Notes: a model not told the origin generated them from the letters alone. Counted from the stretch's first letter, positions 51,701-61,334 are shown. The stretch is DNA of 64,000 nt from Arctopsyche grandis (GCF_051622035.1 NC_135355.1:1612001-1676000), one strand, 5' to 3'. Program-made: numbers and translations.

Positions 51701-52390
51701 GGACACTCGTTCGATCTCGACGCTCTGTCCTAAAAAGGTTAAATATATCTTACAATAAGCAATGTTGTAAGATATTTATATTTATGGATAATTTTAATGA
51801 TTTTATAACGACATTGTCGGGACTATGGATTAGGTCTTACATATACAAGATGAGTTTGTTTAATATGTAGCTACATATTTCGTATTAGGAAGCCCTATGG
51901 AATGTTTTTGAAATTAAAGATGTCTTAACGAGTCCATTTTTTACTCCCGTCACATGTTCTATCTACTTGAATCCAATTTGTATTATACATAAAGTTAATA
52001 TTTTTATCTACAGGGATTATAAAGTTGAATGGGAGAAACGCAGAACTGAAAAGAGTGATGTGACAAATAAAGACGATTCGAGTAGTTCTAAAGAGGCTTT
52101 GGTTGCGGCTGTGACCGAAGGTCGAGAGTTGAGCGATATTTATTTGAGGCATCCAGGAAATGAGAGTTCAGACGATGACGAAGGCACAGAAGTCAATAAA
52201 ATTCCAGGTAAGTTATTTTAATACGCGACATTTGTTTTGTATCAATTTATATTTATGTGTATTAATTCGTTTTGTTATAATGATAGATGATTCCCAAGAA
52301 GACGTAGACGCATTCCGTGCGTTTTTAAAGAAGCACATTAAACCCGAAGACAGAATTGATACCGAACATAAACTGCCAGATAGTACTTGA
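42741..52390 (+). CDS. GPN1: GPN-loop GTPase 1 (XPA-binding protein 1 homologue)
   Basis: Exons are 42741-42843, 42975-43100, 43681-43848, 43924-44120, 44205-44387, 44464-44516, 52014-52207 and 52287-52390. All phases agree and give 375 residues, the family's normal length. Visible motifs are the P-loop [14 protein letters not shown], the switch region [15 protein letters not shown], the GPN loop in [14 protein letters not shown], the [15 protein letters not shown] motif, and the nucleotide-specificity VMNK. An acidic C-terminus ([11 protein letters not shown]) ends HKLPDST. GPN1 works with GPN3 in cytoplasmic assembly and nuclear import of RNA polymerase II. Intron 2 holds a repeat also seen at 56.6 kb, and intron 6 (7.5 kb) is a nest of transposons. 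Polyadenylation-like AATAAA words follow the stop. The gene is tail-to-tail with FLAD1, 358 bases apart. Confidence 0.97.
43143..43625 (+). repeat. Repeat in GPN1 intron 2, matching one foldback arm
   Basis: Nearly identical to 56575-57035 from TTCAGCACACTTCCAATTAA through AATAGTGTGGCCAGAACACT to GACATCGACCGAACAACACC. Part of it is also present inverted at 55945-56225. Only one arm is present here. Confidence 0.8.
44580..45079 (+). mobile_element. piggyBac-type MITE, copy A
   Basis: A 500-bp element between TTAA (44576-44579) and TTAA (45080-45083). Ends CTTTTTGCCCGCGGC and GGCCGTGGGCAAACGG are inverted, with consensus CCSTTTGCCCGCGGC across the three copies. TTAA targets and CCC-starting ends are piggyBac habits. 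No coding remains. It starts 64 bases after GPN1 exon 6. Confidence 0.8.
45253..45647 (-). mobile_element. Solo LTR, LTR retrotransposon fossil
   Basis: On the minus strand it starts TGTTACGTACACC and ends CCTACGCAACA, with 4-bp duplication ATAT on both sides (45249-45252 and 45648-45651). Same family as the four other solo LTRs; looks whole as a solo LTR. It lies in GPN1 intron 6. Confidence 0.8.
45861..46002. repeat. Near-perfect palindrome, about 70-bp arms
   Basis: Left arm CGGAGATCTTGTCGTCACTA...GGTGCGGGGGGTTTAACTAG pairs with right arm CTAGTTAAACCCCCCGCACC...TAGTGACGACAAGATCTCCG. The centre is AAAAAAAAGGTTTTTT at about 45931. Few mismatches are visible, and the arms are far more GC-rich than the surroundings. 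It could be a foldback transposon core; no gene is seen. Confidence 0.9.
46400..46680 (-). repeat. SINE fragment
   Basis: Minus-strand core of the window's SINE family (GACTCCAAGGTCGATCGTTT, then TTGAAACGGTTCC read from the complement of 46538-46590). Ends are poorly defined. Confidence 0.55.
46785..47372 (-). repeat. Interspersed repeat, inverted copy of 33640-34265
   Basis: Matches that repeat on the minus strand, including CATGACTTATCGCTACCGCC and CATACCCCACTTTGGTGAGG at its outer end. Confidence 0.7.
47430..47705. repeat. Interspersed repeat, related to 62560-62830 inverted
   Basis: Shares CAGGAAAAAGTTTGCCTCTT, TATCCGATCGTTTTCATA, GCCATTACGATAGAGATAAA and CATAGATGGCGGTAGTAAAA with the complement of 62560-62830; part is also at 10975-11100. 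Class unknown. Confidence 0.65.
48295..50751 (+). CDS. MADF-BESS protein of a Harbinger element
   Basis: Exon 1 (48295-48466) and exon 2 (50165-50751) join in phase at GAGAAAG/GTAAGC and TTTTAG/GA, giving 252 residues without a stop. Residues 1 to about 90 form a MADF domain: [40 protein letters not shown], then across the junction [20 protein letters not shown]. Near residues 170-205 is a BESS motif, [19 protein letters not shown] then [17 protein letters not shown] domains bind DNA and BESS motifs mediate protein contacts. Harbinger elements encode such a partner protein to bring the transposase to element DNA. It lies in GPN1 intron 6 in the host gene's orientation. It could be a relic, a young element gene, or retained by the host; the sequence alone cannot decide. 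Confidence 0.8.
49273..49737 (+). mobile_element. piggyBac-type MITE, copy B, right end missing
   Basis: Starts CCCTTTGCCCGCGGCAATAA after TTAA (49269-49272) and follows copies A and C up to GCCGTGCTACAAACTT, where similarity stops. It lies in the intron of the MADF-BESS gene, so it inserted after the Harbinger element. Confidence 0.75.
49770..50976 (-). pseudogene. Harbinger transposase remnant
   Basis: Minus-strand segments in family order are: [20 protein letters not shown] and [13 protein letters not shown] (near 50950-50830); after the acceptor TTTTTTTTCAG at 50113, [20 protein letters not shown] and [18 protein letters not shown]; then NFPNCIG, and in shifting frames [14 protein letters not shown] and [14 protein letters not shown] (49930-49850). 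The segment between the first two is absent or replaced by the opposite-strand MADF-BESS exon. At least two frame changes and a stop interrupt the rest, and nothing after the first DDE aspartate region is seen. It cannot make an active transposase. Confidence 0.8.
50967..51747 (+). repeat. Interspersed repeat, copy of 33640-34265
   Basis: Starts CCCTCCCTCACCGAAGTGGG and ends CTCTGTCCTAAAAAGGTTAA. Its centre differs from the other copies (GATCGACAAGCGCCAGATAG and a partly inverted repeat of it near 51335), while the right half matches closely. Confidence 0.65.
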
Positions 52391-52748
52391 ATACATTTTA
52401 TTTTGTAAAGTTCATTTTTTAAAATAATAAATATTTTTTTTTAATAAAAGTTTAATTTTACAGTCTTTCATACTTGTTATAATAAAAATAAGTAACATGT
52501 GTTTATACATATAATATCTACGAGTCCTTTTCATTCGAATTGATTTCATCAATTATAAGAACGACTGAATTTATAACAAAACACCACCATTTTAAGTAAA
52601 AATTTGGAATGATTTTCCATTTATATATATATAATAAAGATTTGTAAACCTTCCCGCAATCAGTCAATTTTTAATTGATCTAATTTTTGTGACTAAACTA
52701 AATACAAAATCTCCATATTGAATTTCAACTATTTTTTATATACTAAAA

Positions 52749-55285
52749 TCATTTTATATCTCGTCCATTTCTTTCTAACGAACCGTCTTTCAAATAATAC
52801 GCCGGCTTAAACGTTATCGTGTCAGACGAAGAATCCACGACTCTCAACGCAGGATTGGGTATTGTATTTGTCGTACTACCGAGAGAAGTATACCTGAAAA
52901 TAAAAAAAAAACACGTTTAAAACATTTAATTTATATATAATATATAAAGAAAAAACTTTCAACATACCCTAAATCGTACAGTTTGCAATAAGGCACCTGT
53001 TTGTCTATCAAATAACTCCAAACTTCTCGATAAGACCAATTCAATATTGGACTGACTCGCATTATTTGAGGCCAACTGGGATCAGTCATCTAAACATTAC
53101 ACATTGTTATTTTTAAAATTTGATCATAATAAATTTGATTAATTTTCGTAATTCTGACAATTTAGGATTAACCCTTTGCCCGCGGCAATAAATATAGCGA
53201 ACAAGCACTGTACGCGGCACCTTTTTCGCGAATTTGGCAATTGAGTTTTCGACCTTAAATACAGATTTTAATATTTACTCAAGTAACCAGATATGTTAAT
53301 TAACACATAAAGTATTATTTTAAACAATAAAATACATAATATATCTCGTAGTATTGGCTTAATTGTCAAATAATCATTCTTCATACAATTGAGACGTATC
53401 GTCGCCATTGTTCAACAGACGTGACGTCACATAAACGAGGTTTCAGTATGGTTCCACAAAACCACTAATTTTGACTGGTATATATTCATTTAAAGCAAAT
53501 TGAATAGATGGCATTCAACCCTCAGTAATATATTGGTCAATTGTAATTTATTAAACTGGTCAATTGTCGTTTCTCACTATACGCTGATGATTTAAAGCTC
53601 TATTTGAGTGTCGATTCTGAACGTTCTTGTGAGCTTTTACAAGATGATCTTAATGCTCTTCATGATTGGTCGTTAACCAACTGTTTGCCTCTTAATGTCT
53701 CCAAGTGCAAGGTTATGTGTTACTCCAGATCCAGATCTACCCCCGATCGTACCTTTCCATATCTTGTTGGTAAATTTTTATTGAACTGGATCGATTCAAC
53801 TGTTGATCTTGGGGTTGCATTCCAGAGTGAACTAAATTTCTCAGTTCATATCGACTCGCTTGGGTTTGTCTTTCGTAATTCTACACTACCATAATCCCGC
53901 TGTTTTGAGATTACTGTACAATGCTCTATTTAGGAGTGTCTTGGAATACGCCTCTATGATCTGGAGTCCTTACACTAAGTCTCTATCTGTGAAGCTTGAA
54001 CTTGTCCAAAGACGATTTCTCAGACTGCTTTATAAGGAGCAATATGGGATTTACCCAGACTTATTTCCTTCAAAATTCGTCATGGGTATGGTCGGCTACA
54101 GTTCTCTTGACCACAGGAGGAGTGTTGCCCTCATCAAGTTCTTGTTTTCCATATTTAGAGGCTGTATCTCCTGTCCGTCTATCCTGGCTGAGTTGGGCCT
54201 TCATGCTCCAGAGAGTGTGATATGGACCCGCCATCGTCCCCTTTTTCACACTCCTTTGGCTAGAACTGTGGCATTTAGTTATTCTCCCATTCCTCGCGGC
54301 CTCCGTTTCTTAAATTCACTGGATGGTGCCATTGACATTTGTCACGTCTCTCTTCATTCTCTGCACCACTTCCTAAGTTATGGAGGTCGCGACCATTTAG
54401 AAAGGTTGAGTTAGTGTTTTTAATTATGATTTCATGTTTTATTTAGTTATCTTTTCCTTATTTAATTCGTATATTTGTTTATTTAACTTGTATTTTTTCC
54501 TTTTGTACTTCTTAATCTTTTTAGCACACTCGTCGCTTTGGAGCAATCTGTTAGCCGAGTGTGATTGATTAATTGATTTTGTAAAATAAAATAAAATATT
54601 CAACCAATTTTGAACCTTAAAACAGTTGAAATGGGCGCATATAAGGCTCAAAATCCCGTGCAAAGTTAAGAAATTCTATGGAAGACAACCGCGCTACAGA
54701 CTTGTCGCGCAAAGCTTCCATAGAAGACGGCCGCGGGCAAACGGTTAAACAGCAAACGATATATTGTCATTTGTCAGCTAAAACATTAATAAAAAAAATT
54801 ACACACATACATGAAAGAAATTAAGGTGTTCGCTGTGAGGATCTGATCTTCGAGTTCCCATTAGGCACGCTTTGATGTCTTCGTTTACTTTTAATGTATT
54901 TTCCAGGGCTAGCTTAATATTGCCGGGTACAACTGTTAAATTTATACCGTATTGGTCTTTAATGTTGAATATGAAATCTTCGAGTTCGGCAAACGGATTG
55001 TCCGGTTGGATATAAACTACAGACAGTGACTTTAAATCTCGCTTCGATGCGGATAACGTGTTTACAATTATGTCCAGAAGCACCGTACAGTCTTTGCCAC
55101 CGTTGAAAGCTACGAATATTTCGTTTAAATCGTATCTAGTAAAGCACTCGTCTATAATCTGCAAGTGTTTAAAAATTGCAATTAATAAAAATATAATCTT
55201 TGGGCTGATTGAATATTTGACACAAAAACAATTGACTTACTTTAACAGATTCTGAAAATACTTTTGAATAATCGGCATGCTCCAT
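52749..55285 (-). CDS. FLAD1: FAD synthase (FMN adenylyltransferase), short form
   Basis: Exons are 55241-55285, 54811-55158, 52968-53089 and 52749-52893, giving 219 residues. The start MEHADYSKVFSESVK lies directly before the PAPS-reductase-like domain. That domain has FVAFNGGKDCTVLLDI (ATP-pyrophosphatase loop), the flavin/ATP region MGTRRSDPHSEHLNFFH, TDPSWPQIMRVSPILNWSYR and LYDLGYTSLGSTTNTIPNP. The enzyme adenylates FMN to FAD. There is no N-terminal molybdopterin-binding-like domain, so this matches the short, yeast-like form rather than long vertebrate FLAD1. Intron 2 (53090-54810) contains a piggyBac-type MITE that is itself split by a LINE. It is tail-to-tail with GPN1. The first exon could have an upstream partner I missed. 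Confidence 0.95.
53172..54744 (+). mobile_element. piggyBac-type MITE, copy C, split by a LINE
   Basis: Flanked by TTAA (53168-53171 and 54745-54748), with ends CCCTTTGCCCGCGGC and GGCCGCGGGCAAACGG. The LINE at 53535-54595 separates 53172-53534 from 54596-54744. Without it the MITE is about 510 bp, matching copy A. Confidence 0.85.
53535..54595 (+). mobile_element. Jockey/CR1-like LINE, 5'-truncated
   Basis: Flanked by duplicated ATATT (53530-53534 and 54596-54600) and ending in a TAAAATAAAATAAA tail. It encodes reverse-transcriptase C-terminal parts: DDLNALHDWSLTNCLPLNVS, SKCKVMCYSRS, then after one frame change near 53880 LLYNALFRSVLEYASMIWSP and KLELVQRRFLRLLYKE, ending at a stop at 54412-54414. 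The second frame is open for 184 codons, so the insertion is fairly young. Confidence 0.88.
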
Positions 55286-55940
55286 GATTTATTATTTAAT
55301 ACTGTTTCAGACTATTTTCGGCAAATATGTTATGTGGAATTATATTGTTTATCTGAAAATAAATAAAATTTAATGTGTAAATATATAATTTTGTAATGTT
55401 TTTTTATAAAGACCGTTTATGAATATGTTTTTATGACTTATATAATAAGCAGACTTCGGCGGCCGACGATGCCACCATAAAATAACAATATGTATATATC
55501 TTCATAACCCTACAAAGCAAGAGAGTAGTCATAGTCGTAAAGAAAATAGTAGTATTTAAGAGGAACAGAGACTCGAAGCGTTCGTAGTCTGAGCTGTTTA
55601 AGTTGTAGATGTGGACAAATAAAGGTTGTATTCAATACTATTACAGTTGTAATCATTAATAATCATAATCGAAACAACTGTCTGATTGTATTTTTTACGA
55701 CTTGGTTGGTCTGTGTTGCCACTCTTAGGCATGCATCAGTCTTACGAACGCACCAATGGTGCCAAAATTGTAGAACTATCAAACTGGTTCACAACTCGCT
55801 ACAAATTATTACAATGAGTTATTATTACTACGTTAATGCTGTACAAAATTAAAAAAAGATAAACATGATAAGTACACTGTCTTGCATACCTCCTATTCAT
55901 CCCGCTCAAAATTTTCGTCATTTTGAACATTTAATACTGA
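55286..55940. other. Intergenic between FLAD1 and the foldback
   Basis: At 55440-55700 a GC-richer stretch with CGGCGGCCGACGATGCCACC, GCAAGAGAGTAGTCATAGTC and ACAAATAAAGGTTGTATTC resembles an LTR end, but I found no partner copy or duplicated flanks. Confidence 0.3.
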
Positions 55941-55944
55941 AAAA

Positions 55945-57035
55945 AAAACAAATCTGTCGATTTCCTGTTCAAAATGAATATTGGAATCTATAGTCGGATA
56001 TTTTATCTTTCATTTGTAGTACTTTTCAGCTTTCAAATCTCTCTAAGAAGTCGTCCAGTTCAAATCAAAAGTCAAAAGTACGTATTTTCACTTGGGATTT
56101 TTTCCCACTGTTAATACTATTTTATATTGAATTTTTTCTATTGAAACATGTTTATTGGGATAGTGTTCTGGCCACACTATTTTTTGTTTTCGTTTAAAAG
56201 GGCTAAATTGGAAAGTGTGCTGAATTTTAAATCGGTAAAATTGCGAGCTAAAAGCTGGTACTAGTATTTACTCGTATTTACACGAATCTAAATTGAATTA
56301 ATAGGGATAATATATTAAATTGTCTTTATATAAGAATTAAATTAAATTCCACTTAAAAAAATTATATTTTGACTATTCTAACAAAAATTCTATTGATAAC
56401 TAGGTTACCCCGATAAAATAAACGAATAGTCGAAATATGTATGATTTTTCTAAGTGGAATTTTATTTAATTCTCATATAAAGACAATTTAATATATTATC
56501 CCTATTAATTCAATTCAGATTCGTGTAAATACTAGTACGAGCTTTTAGTTCGCAATTTTACCGATTTAAAATTCAGCACACTTCCAATTAACCGTTTTAA
56601 ACGAAAACAAAAAATAGTGTGGCCAGAACACTATCCCAATAAACATGTTTCAATAGAAAATACTCAATATAAAATAGTATTAACAGTGGGAAAAAATCCC
56701 AAGTGAAAATACGTACTTTTGACTTTTGATTTAAACTGGACGACTACTTAGAGAGATTTGAAAGTTGAAAAGTACTATAAATGAAAGATAAAATACCCGA
56801 CTATATATTCCAAAATTTATTTTGAACAGGAAATGGACAGATTTTGAGACATCGACCGAACAACACCAAGATATAGAAAAATCGCGCGATTTTAAAAAGT
56901 ACATATATCTCCGAATCTCAAACCAATCAACATTTTGTATTACCAGATTTGTGTTCACTGTGCATAGATCTATAAGAAAAGTCATATCTCGGCTCTGAAC
57001 CAAAAAAAAATCGTCATTTGTCGAATAGTGTAATT
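55945..57035. mobile_element. Foldback element: 0.9-kb palindrome with about 45-bp loop
   Basis: Left arm 55945-56370 and right arm 56420-56845 are inverted copies. Paired blocks include CAAATCTGTCGATTTCCTG with CAGGAAATGGACAGATTT, AATAGTGTGGCCAGAACACT with its complement near 56160, and AATTCCACTTA with TAAGTGGAATT at the loop. The right side continues to about 57035 with sequence also found at 43370-43625. No coding region. It lies between FLAD1 (5' side) and TRMT5 (3' side). Confidence 0.85.
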
Positions 57036-57375
57036 ACCGATGGCGAAATTTTGACGATTTACCGGTAAATCAGTAATGCAATCCCTAATATACAGACATT
57101 ATACGAATACAGGATGCGTAACCGAACGTCAGAGGCCGAGCAGAAGTTATTAAACTTTCCAAAACAAACGATAGATTTCACCACCGCGACTACTAAGCTA
57201 ACACTTCAATAAAAGATAATGCTTGTTTGGGTTTTGAATAGATATGAAGCAAATATTACGTAAGCAATAACCCTATATAAATTAACATTTAAAATAAAAC
57301 ATCCTAATTTACGTTTCAAACAAGTATTTTAATAAATTTATAGGACAACATTAAAAATAAACACATGTAAATGGA

Positions 57376-58755
57376 CTAATGTTTATGCACAGGTTCATCT
57401 TCTAGCGAATTGGAATGCTTTCTTTTCTTACTATTCACATTACCGAGGAGAATATCATCCGTTAGGTAAAAGCTCACTCTGAACATGTCCTTGTTAGGCG
57501 CGACACTCCGAACAAAATGAACTCCGTGCCGATCATCCAAACAGAATCCTAAGTTGGATTCGACTGTCTTTTTCGCCTCATCTTTAGCTGCATCTTTGCT
57601 AAAATCTCCCCCGACGAAGCAATAAACATGAACGACAATCTTTCTACCGTGCAAAAATCCTTCACCGGCATCGACATCTTTAATAATTCCGACGAAAGCA
57701 CCTAAAAAAGTAACGGCAAGTGCCGGTAGATTCATCGTGACGTGAACCTGATTGTTTTCATTAAAAGAGACGGTATTGTCTTTCAGATTCGTTAGAAATT
57801 CGGCGAAATGTTTCCCGATGAATTCTCTTCCATCCAAATTGAACGCTTTAAAGTATCTCTCTTGTACTTTGTTCACTTTTGCGTTGTGTTCTAGCCATTT
57901 GTACGACTCGGGGTTTAAATCGTTGGCATATACGGTGCATTTTTTCTTGGCTGCCGGCACGGAGAAGGGTCCAATTCCGGCGAATACGTCGAATAGAACG
58001 TCTCCTTTGTGTATCAAGTTGACTATCCTTTCATGTTCGGCGCACAGTCTAGTATTCCAGTACACTTGGGAGAAATCTAAATCGAACCGACATCCGTTTT
58101 CTTTGACGGATGTTTCGAAGTTGTCCTTCCCGGATAAGACTTCCATCTGAAAGTTTCTGTATTCGTTGCTGATTTCATTCGTTTTGTTGACGACGGTTTC
58201 ACAATTCTTCAACTTGTCTAAAAGCACGTCGCCTATGATTTTTTTGTACTCTAAATGAGCTTCTCTCAAGTTTAAGTGGACGATGTGTCCGATGAGAGAA
58301 TAGCCAGAAGGGGTTTCTTTCCCGACCGGTAGAATTGCTTTAAAAATTTCATCACATTTCCAATTGTCGTACGTTATAGTGATGTCCTGGTTGTGAAAGT
58401 GTGTTTCGTTTAATCCTAATCCTTCTAATTCGGTCACAGTGTTCGGATCGAAGTCGGTCCAGTTTCTAATACACTTTGGGTGCATATAAACGATTTTCGA
58501 ATCGTCGTCTCCGTTCTGTTGGATCGGTTTGAAGTTTTCCAACTTTAAAAAGTACTGCTTCAGATGTTTTACTATAGGTTTTATATTGTTCGTGTTCAAT
58601 TGCAGTGTCGGGACTGTGGCGGTGATTGAAAATTGGCTCCGTTCGAGTGATGTCATTCCTCGGACGTGTTCTGGAGGGGTCAGTTCTTGCATTTTTAGTC
58701 CTTTAGCATTACCGAGTGACCTTGAACAATATTTTCGAATGAAACTCCTGATCAT
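57376..58755 (-). CDS. TRMT5: tRNA (guanine-37-N1)-methyltransferase
   Basis: One uninterrupted exon. I place the start at the second Met (58755), because MIRSFIRKYCSRSLGNAKGL is a basic, Ser/Arg-rich leader typical of mitochondrial targeting. The upstream Met at 58806 would add 17 residues. The Trm5 fold is clear: the middle domain (SGYSLIGHIVHLNLREAHLE), the SAM-binding motif DVFAGIGPFSVPAAKK, the ribose-binding region VYANDLNPESYKWL, the catalytic MNLPALAVTFLGAF, and a late VRSVAPNKDMFRVSF. It methylates N1 of G37 next to the anticodon, preventing frameshifts, in cytosol/nucleus and mitochondria. Length (459 residues from this start) fits the animal family. An internal alternative start for the cytosolic form could be the Met in GLKMQELTPPEHVRG. 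Confidence 0.97.
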   Translation of the reverse strand: MIRSFIRKYCSRSLGNAKGLKMQELTPPEHVRGMTSLERSQFSITATVPTLQLNTNNIKPIVKHLKQYFLKLENFKPIQQNGDDDSKIVYMHPKCIRNWTDFDPNTVTELEGLGLNETHFHNQDITITYDNWKCDEIFKAILPVGKETPSGYSLIGHIVHLNLREAHLEYKKIIGDVLLDKLKNCETVVNKTNEISNEYRNFQMEVLSGKDNFETSVKENGCRFDLDFSQVYWNTRLCAEHERIVNLIHKGDVLFDVFAGIGPFSVPAAKKKCTVYANDLNPESYKWLEHNAKVNKVQERYFKAFNLDGREFIGKHFAEFLTNLKDNTVSFNENNQVHVTMNLPALAVTFLGAFVGIIKDVDAGEGFLHGRKIVVHVYCFVGGDFSKDAAKDEAKKTVESNLGFCLDDRHGVHFVRSVAPNKDMFRVSFYLTDDILLGNVNSKKRKHSNSLEDEPVHKH

Positions 58756-58806
58756 AACCTCGAAGATAAATAAAAAGCAATCGAGTGGTTTGAAGCCTAC
58801 AAACAA

Positions 58807-60575
58807 AGTTGATCGCAGAATTTTGCAAGCGTTTAGTTAAATTAGTTAATTGAATCGAATATTTACAATTATCTTTGTAGATTGTACAATTTGGCCACGT
58901 TCAGTGTCATTCACAGTTCACACACGGTTTTTAACCTATAAATTTGACGTTTCGTATTTGGTCGTGACGTCTTGCTTATGGACCATAGCGTTTTTGATCT
59001 TTTGCAAACAGAGATGCGAATAAAAACAAATAAATTGTGATCCTTGTTACGTTGAAATGTAAAATGAAATAAATGTGGGAAAAAATGCAATAAAACGCTT
59101 TTTTTAAACTATAAATATTTATGATATAAATAATATATTAACACTTGCCTTACTATCAGTGGCGGATTATCGAACAGCATAATTGGCGCATATCTGTGGC
59201 CTCCAAATCGTTCTGAGAAAAATTATAATTGGGAAATTCTTATGCATTTTGCCATAAAATATTGGAGTTTACGACTACTTTTTTATGTAAAGTACAAAGC
59301 TTTGCAATAATTGCTCTCGTCGTCGTCGATTGTTTGGCCTTTCTAGATAAATTTCACCGCTACAAAAGAATTCGCTAACTAATTACATTAAAAATGGCAG
59401 AATATCGGAGAATAACAGTCTTCTGAAAGGAACGAAGACCAACCTCTTGAAAGGACCGAAAAGCAGCCCTGTAGAAGAACTAATGAGCAGCTCTCTGAAT
59501 GGAACGAAGACCAACCAATGAAAAGGATCGAAAAGCAGCCCTGTAGAAGAACTGATGAAGATACCTTTGGAAAAATTAATGAGCAGCATCATACAACGTC
59601 TGAAGAACAGACTCCTAAAAGGACTGAAGAACAGTTTTCTGAAAAAGAAAATGAGGAAGAAGTAAAGGTGAAAATGATACTGTAATGGCTCCCAAAGAGT
59701 ATGGATTTAGCATTGTGGCCAGAGTACCCATTTAAAATGTTTTACTTTTTTTCTTGATTGTTTGTATAAGTTTGTAAATAAATGTTTGTTTATATATTTG
59801 TATAATATATATTTTTTGTTTGTATAAGTTTGTAAATATTATATATTTATGTTATTTAATAAACAATTGTAAATACTGTGGCGGCTCGCTTATACGACAT
59901 GGTCGAGTTTGGTTGCCTTCCTGCGAGTGGGGACCAACCCGGCTGGGTTCGGAGTGCTGCTACTCACTCTGTCTTCAGCTGTCATATAATAAACACGTGC
60001 ATTAACATGCCAGTCGTCTCATTCGTTCTTCCTCCATAATACAAAATAACACAAGTTTTTTTTATAATTTACATACCTACGATTCACAATTGAAAAAAGT
60101 CACTTTATGATTAGTGGGGGGGGACTATTGGACAACACTAACATCTCCCGTTCTATGGTTATTTTTGAAAATTTTGCTTTTTGAACAATTTTGCTATTTA
60201 ATTTTCTAAAGAGACTAAATTTAAGAGATTTCTAAAGAGACATCTTAGCTAAAACACTGTTTTTTCTTTTTCAATATTTTACATTAATTATAAAGATCTC
60301 TTTCGAAATCGCTAATTTCGCTAAATACTATCGAACATACATACATTATTCAATTTCGAATACGTAAATTTCATACATATGTACATATGTACATACATAG
60401 CAGTATGTACATATGTATGAAATTTAGTTTTTTGTTGATCTGTTATTATGTTCGTATCATATTCGTACGTTTTGTTGGCAGTGTTTTAACTGTGACTTAC
60501 TTATGTCGAATCGAAACAACTATTATAGTACGGCGAGCGTTATCTTACACACACAGGCACATACAATAGTGATAT
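58807..60575. other. Intergenic, no firm gene
   Basis: A frame at 59415-59684 (plus) encodes repeated Glu/Lys/Gln-rich peptides (ERNEDQPLERTEKQPCRRTN, then a partial repeat). It could be a last exon of an unrecognised gene, since AATAAA words follow near 59778, but no upstream exon was found. A hairpin lies at 60366-60426 (TTTCATACATATGTACATA paired). The stretch 59880-60040 is GC-richer and unidentified. Confidence 0.4.
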
Positions 60576-60942
60576 TGAAGCAAATGCTAAAAGGAGCTGC
60601 CATCATAATTGGTTTTCGAGGATTATCTCCAGACTTAAGTGCTGTCGGCTAACAATGGAGACCCCCGAATGGACTTAGTGGTCGGTAACGGCACTCCCGC
60701 TGGAGTTCTCAGAACTGACAGCGCGAGACCGTGGGACTGCGTATCTGGTACGTGACGTTAGGTAAACAAACGTGTCGAGGAAGATGCACTGAGCGACCTG
60801 CCCTTTATAAGCAGGTACTTAGGCCATACCAGGGCATTCTGGATGGAACACTGGCAGTGCGTGTATCTCCTTAATCACCCAATAAATGTTGTGAAGCGAC
60901 TTTGGCCTTTTATTTGGATCCTCCACCCACCCCTACGCAACA
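60576..60942 (+). mobile_element. Solo LTR, LTR retrotransposon fossil
   Basis: Starts TGAAGCAAATGC and ends CCTACGCAACA, with 4-bp duplication ATAT on both sides (60572-60575 and 60943-60946). Same family as the others and closest to the copy at 1791. Looks whole as a solo LTR. It ends about 450 bases upstream of the receptor gene. Confidence 0.8.
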
Positions 60943-61334
60943 ATATTATATATATGATTTTATGCGCTTTTGTAAGTATAGTTTCATTGGAGATACCATT
61001 CATGCATAGTCTCCAGTTTCCCCTTATTCACTTCGAAAATATCATTTAAATTAAATGTATGTAATTTACACCTATCTTTGTATGATAATTTGAAGCAAAC
61101 TAGTATATATGTAAAATATCCACATAGGTACATATATACATATCATATTATATATATGTATATGTATTGTATTAGGTATATGTAAAGGCCTTTCTAGTTA
61201 TTATTATTTTCATAAGCAAGGAAAGTACGTAATAACCACACGAACTTTATGCATCGTAAGGAATTATAATTGACCTATCATGTAAAGGTTAACAGTTCAT
61301 AATAAAGTATTTAAAGCTCGTTTATATACAGGCA

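Larger units (their letters stand above)
48141..51835. mobile_element. PIF/Harbinger element with MADF-BESS gene and decayed transposase
   Basis: The outer ends are GGCCTAGTCCATAGT (48141) and the inverted ACTATGGATTAGGTC (to 51835). At the left end a second, inverted copy of the end (GACATTGTCCAGACTAGGGA to 48244) makes a hairpin of about 100 bp. Contents are a plus-strand two-exon MADF-BESS gene (48295-50751) and minus-strand transposase remains (50976-49770). Insertions are a piggyBac-type MITE (49273-49737) and a repeat copy (50967-51747). Flanks do not show a clean TTA duplication. The element fills much of GPN1 intron 6. Confidence 0.75.
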
